This document shows positions 6,783 to 8,983 of a DNA stretch of 8,983 nucleotides, piece by piece. Positions within the stretch are counted from its first letter, which is position 1. Each line of letters begins with the position of its first letter. Position numbers and translations under genes: made by a program. The notes under the pieces were generated by a model that saw nothing but the letters and a program-made list of their open reading frames with translations, had not been told where the DNA came from and searched no databases. Origin of the DNA: Nonomuraea candida (GTDB lineage Bacteria > Actinomycetota > Actinomycetes > Streptosporangiales > Streptosporangiaceae); NCBI RefSeq assembly GCF_000725485.1, contig NZ_JOAG01000102.1:1-8983 (forward strand), in the 5' to 3' direction.

Positions 6783-7692
6783 ATGCTTCCCGATCTGGAC
6801 CTTCGGCTGGTCCGGTACTTCACGGTCGTCGCTGAGCAGCTGAACTTCGCCCGGGCGGCCGAGGAACTGCGTGTCGCCCAGCCTTCCCTGAGCCGTCAGA
6901 TCCAGCGCCTGGAGAACACTCTCGGCGTGCGTCTGCTGGAGCGCACCACCCAGGGGAGCCGCCTGACCGCTGCGGGCGCGGCTTTCCTGCCCCAGGCACA
7001 GCAACTGCTGCACGGCGCCCAGCAGGCGGTCCTGACCGCCCGGGCGGCGGCGCCGGCGCGCACGATCACCATCGGGTACGCCGACGATCTCGTCATCACA
7101 CCCGCCGTGCGCAACCTGCGCCACCGCTGTCCCGACGCCCACGTCCGTACGCGTCACCTCGGCTCACAGGACGCCTCCGCGCTGCTGGAGCGGCAGGTCG
7201 ATGCCCTGGTCACCCGTACGCCGCTGCCGTTTGGAGGTGACGGTCCTGTACTCCGAGGCCCGGGTCCTGCTCGTGCCCGCCTCGCACCGCCTCGCCGGGA
7301 AGGAGGCGGTCACGGCCGGCGACATCGCCGCAGAACCACTTGTGGGCTGTACCGGCATGGGCGTCGAATGGACCACCTTCTGGCGGCTCGAACCCCGATC
7401 GGGCAGCGAACCCGCCCCGGTGGGTCCTACCTTGGCCGAGACCTACGAGGACAAACTCGAGGCCATCGCCGACGGCACCGCCATCGCCATCGTCCCGGCC
7501 GGCGACCGGCGCCACACCCTGCGCCCTGACCTGGTCACCGTGGCGCTCGACGGGATCGAGCCCTGCCAGATCGTCGTGGCCACCCGGACCGCGGACACCA
7601 ACCCCCTCGTTACAGCGTTCGTGCGATCCGCGAAGGATCTCCTGGTCGGGCCCATCACCAGCGTTGCCACTCCTCCCGCCCATTCTGTCTAG
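6783..7692 (+). pseudogene. LysR-family transcriptional regulator, frameshifted
   Basis: The N-terminal 60 or so residues are a typical LysR winged helix-turn-helix (DLRLVRYFTVVAEQLNFARA, then AAEELRVAQPSLSRQIQRLE), followed by the linker helix and the start of the effector domain (ITIGYADDLVITPAVRNL). After VDALVTRTPLPF, near 7230, the homologous reading continues in the +1 frame as LEVTVLYSEARVLLVPASHR, through DKLEAIADGTAIAIVPAG, to the TAG at 7690-7692. Family members usually have a few more residues at the join, so a small deletion (for example 8 bases) rather than a single insertion is likely. Intact it would be about 300 aa. As read, the first frame gives a fragment with the DNA-binding domain and an unrelated tail. 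It is divergent from the hydrolase/dehydrogenase pair it presumably regulated. Confidence 0.85.
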
Positions 7693-7752
7693 TGTTGTCC
7701 CGCTGATGGGAAGGTTCCCGGGCGCGGTGTACGGGCGCACGGGCGACCCCTG

Positions 7753-8553
7753 CTACCCGCCGCGGTGCACGCTGCCCGGCGGGAAACGGCGGAAGAAGAA
7801 GCGCTCGTCGGCACCGGGCAGGATGCTGGAATGCACGCCGAAGACCATCCACATGTCCATCGGCGCTCCGGCCTCCATCACGTCGAAGCCCTGGCGGCGG
7901 TAGAAGGCGCTCAGCCCGGGCGTGGGCGGCATCGCGCCGTACAGCAGCAGGTAGCCGCAGTGCACGTAGATCTGCCGGCAGCGCTTGAGCAGCGCCGCGC
8001 CGATCCCGCGGCGGCGTTCGCTCTCGGCCACCGCCACCGCCTTGATCTTCGCCAGGCCGATCGCGCCGAGCATCACCACCCGCCGCTGCGCTTCGCGCCG
8101 ATCAGCGCCGGCCGGAATGACCTGCAGGTGATCGTCGGCCACGTTGATGGGCGGGTAGGCGATCAGCGTGCCGACGATCCCGCGATCGCGATGCTCGGCC
8201 ACCAGCACGAGCGCGGCATGCAGGTAGGCCTGCAGCGGATCGTCAAAACTGCGGGCGAACTGTTCGGTCAGATGCCGGTGGAAAGCGTCAGGCCCGCCGC
8301 GCAACCCGCCGCGCAACCCGCCGCGCAACCCGCTGCGCAGGGCAGCCCCCGCGAACTCGGCCGTCACCGCTTCCCGTAGCACGTCCTCCAGCCCAACGCC
8401 GGCCAACGGCACCAGGTCGGCAATAGCCGACAGGTCACCCGCCTGAGCTTGCCGGACCTGGACACCAACGGCATCAGCCCAGCCGTTGATCAGACCGTGC
8501 TCGCTCAATCCCTCGGGCTTCTTGCGTGCCCTCAGCCGGCTGCCCTTGCTCAC
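7753..8553 (-). CDS. GNAT-family N-acetyltransferase
   Basis: Predicted acyl-CoA-dependent N-acetyltransferase; the acceptor substrate is unknown. The acetyl-CoA binding motif is IKAVAVAESERRRGIGAALL, with R-R-G-I-G-A at residues 181-186, and the C-terminal LSAFYRRQGFDV (215-226) is typical of the fold. The domain begins near residue 31 (VQVRQAQAGDLSAIADLV), after a basic, unrecognised N-terminal 30 residues. GTG at 8553 is preceded by GAAGG at 8-base spacing, which supports that start. Residues 75-87 are GLRG repeats encoded by a 12-bp tandem repeat, in a loop between the first helix and the next segment. The gene is last before the right transposon end and converges on the LysR remnant. The frame is intact over 266 aa. 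It could be a resistance or detoxification cargo gene, but nothing in the sequence proves that. Confidence 0.82.
   Translation of the reverse strand: MSKGSRLRARKKPEGLSEHGLINGWADAVGVQVRQAQAGDLSAIADLVPLAGVGLEDVLREAVTAEFAGAALRSGLRGGLRGGLRGGPDAFHRHLTEQFARSFDDPLQAYLHAALVLVAEHRDRGIVGTLIAYPPINVADDHLQVIPAGADRREAQRRVVMLGAIGLAKIKAVAVAESERRRGIGAALLKRCRQIYVHCGYLLLYGAMPPTPGLSAFYRRQGFDVMEAGAPMDMWMVFGVHSSILPGADERFFFRRFPPGSVHRGG
8293..8340 (-). repeat. 12-bp coding minisatellite in the GNAT gene
   Basis: Four head-to-tail 12-bp units lie at 8293-8304, 8305-8316, 8317-8328 and 8329-8340. The first three are identical (CCCGCCGCGCAA) and the fourth has two changes. On the minus strand they encode GLRG repeated. 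The unit is a multiple of three, so copy changes would keep the frame. Confidence 0.92.
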
Positions 8554-8634
8554 GGTGCCGCCCTTCAGACGCCAGGGGGTGCTGGGCTTCCTCGTTCATC
8601 GTCGCACTGCCGGGGCAGCCCCGTCAGCCACGGC

Positions 8635-8656
8635 GTGCAGACCACTTCGCGCATTC
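8635..8656 (-). repeat. Subterminal TniA-type repeat next to the right end
   Basis: GTGCAGACCACTTCG at 8635-8649 repeats GTGCAGACGACTTCG of the right terminal repeat (8657-8671) with one mismatch, exactly 22 bp apart, about two helical turns. It is a likely second transposase-binding site at this end. Confidence 0.75.
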
Positions 8657-8681
8657 GTGCAGACGACTTCGAAAACTGACA
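8657..8681 (-). repeat. Right terminal inverted repeat (IRR), 25 bp
   Basis: On the + strand it reads GTGCAGACGACTTCG, then AAAACTGACA, so the outer end is TGTCA on the minus strand. It matches IRL (314-338, inverted) at 20 of 25 positions. It also resembles the Tn402/Tn5053 terminus as I remember it, with the same inner GTGCAG and outer TGACA. The next base, 8682, starts the flanking methyltransferase sequence. Confidence 0.87.
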
Positions 8682-8687
8682 ACCGCG

Positions 8688-8983
8688 CTGGAACTGGGCT
8701 GCAGCCGCGGGCACGCGGTCGCCGCGCTGGCCACCAAGGGCATCTCCGCCACCGGTGTGGACCTGTCACCCGTGCAGATCGACGGCGCCCGCCAGCAGTG
8801 GGGGCACCTGCCGAACGCCTACTACGTCCAGGCCGACGTGCTCACCTTCCTCGCCGAGGCCGGCCAGCGCTGGGATGCGATCTATCCATCTTCGGCGCGC
8901 TCTGGTTCACCGACCCCGAGCAGTGGATGCCGCTGGTGCACCAGCGCCTGGCCGCCGGCGGGCGGCTGGCGTTCTCGTGCGCC
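8688..8983 (+). pseudogene. Class I SAM-dependent methyltransferase, 5'-truncated and frameshifted, runs off the window
   Basis: The frame beginning LELGCSRGHAVAALATKGIS, then TGVDLSPVQIDGAR, is the SAM-binding motif I (E-L-G-C-x-R-G) and the acidic motif (GVDLS) of a class I methyltransferase. It continues to QADVLTFLAEAGQRWDAIY (about 8885). One base is then missing, and IFGALWFTDPEQWMPLVHQR, then LAAGGRLAFSCA, continues in the next frame to the window end. There is no start codon: the frame begins within a few bases of the transposon end at 8681, so the usual 40 or more N-terminal residues are absent. Most simply, the element inserted into or beside this gene and the other half was lost or moved. 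The left flank does not encode it. It cannot make a normal enzyme as read. Confidence 0.78.

Larger units (their letters stand above)
314..8681. mobile_element. Tn402/Tn5053-like (tni) transposon, about 8.37 kb
   Basis: The element has matching 25-bp termini beginning TGTCA (314-338, and inverted at 8657-8681), subterminal repeats at both ends, and a tniA-tniB-tniQ operon next to the left end. A serine resolvase gene with an adjacent res-like repeat cluster follows, with cargo between res and the right end. This gene set is diagnostic of the tni family, which transposes by replicative cointegrate formation followed by TniR/res resolution. No 5-bp target duplication is visible: CTCGT lies left and ACCGC right. 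tniA has a frameshift, so current autonomy is doubtful. The family call is strong. The exact outer edges rest on matching the two ends to each other and to my memory of Tn402/Tn5053 termini. Confidence 0.88.

Noticed and set aside
7210..7740. Minus-strand frame opposite the LysR remnant
   Set aside because: It is antisense to recognisable LysR effector-domain sequence and has no motif of its own.
7693..7752. Terminator between the convergent LysR and GNAT genes
   Set aside because: The region is GC-rich, but I could not find a clean stem of adequate length; not supportable by eye.

Overview
The window is high-GC DNA with GTG starts, overlapping stop/start codons and strong G/C third-position bias. 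This fits a filamentous actinomycete (Streptomyces/Streptosporangiales type); the genus cannot be fixed from the sequence. Its main content is an apparently complete transposon of the Tn402/Tn5053 (tni) family, about 8.37 kb, from 314 to 8681. The two ends are 25-bp inverted repeats (314-338 and 8657-8681) that start TGTCA, match each other at 20 of 25 positions, and resemble the Tn402/Tn5053 termini as I remember them.

Transposition module (about 314-5121): tniA (DDE transposase), tniB (AAA+ ATPase) and tniQ (target-selection/accessory protein) form a tightly overlapping + strand operon. A convergent serine resolvase gene (tniR) follows, fused at its N-terminus to a small Cys-rich domain. 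Immediately upstream of tniR lies a 112-bp cluster of GTTTCAT/ATGAAAC repeats that is almost certainly its resolution (res) site. tniA carries a net +1 frameshift near 1831-1860, after the catalytic core and before its C-terminal tail. tniQ carries an in-frame 51-bp tandem duplication.

Cargo (about 5138-8553): two minus-strand genes for a short-chain dehydrogenase and an alpha/beta hydrolase, a divergent LysR regulator with a LysR-type operator in the shared promoter region, and a minus-strand GNAT acetyltransferase. Much of the cargo is decayed: the hydrolase has lost the segment that should hold its nucleophile, and the LysR gene is frameshifted. The GNAT gene is intact but contains an expanding 12-bp coding repeat.

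Flanks: the left 313 bp holds no gene I can support, only a perfect 2 x 30-bp tandem repeat. On the right, a class I SAM methyltransferase begins within a few bases of the transposon end, without a start codon or N-terminus, and has its own frameshift. The 5-bp flanks (CTCGT left, ACCGC right) do not match, so there is no target-site duplication; rearrangement or deletion at one side after insertion is likely.

As a system: TniA, TniB and TniQ would make and resolve a cointegrate together with TniR and res. The cargo would have supplied a small LysR-controlled oxidoreductase/hydrolase unit plus an acetyltransferase. With tniA broken as read, the element may now be immobile unless the frameshift is a sequence error or is bypassed.
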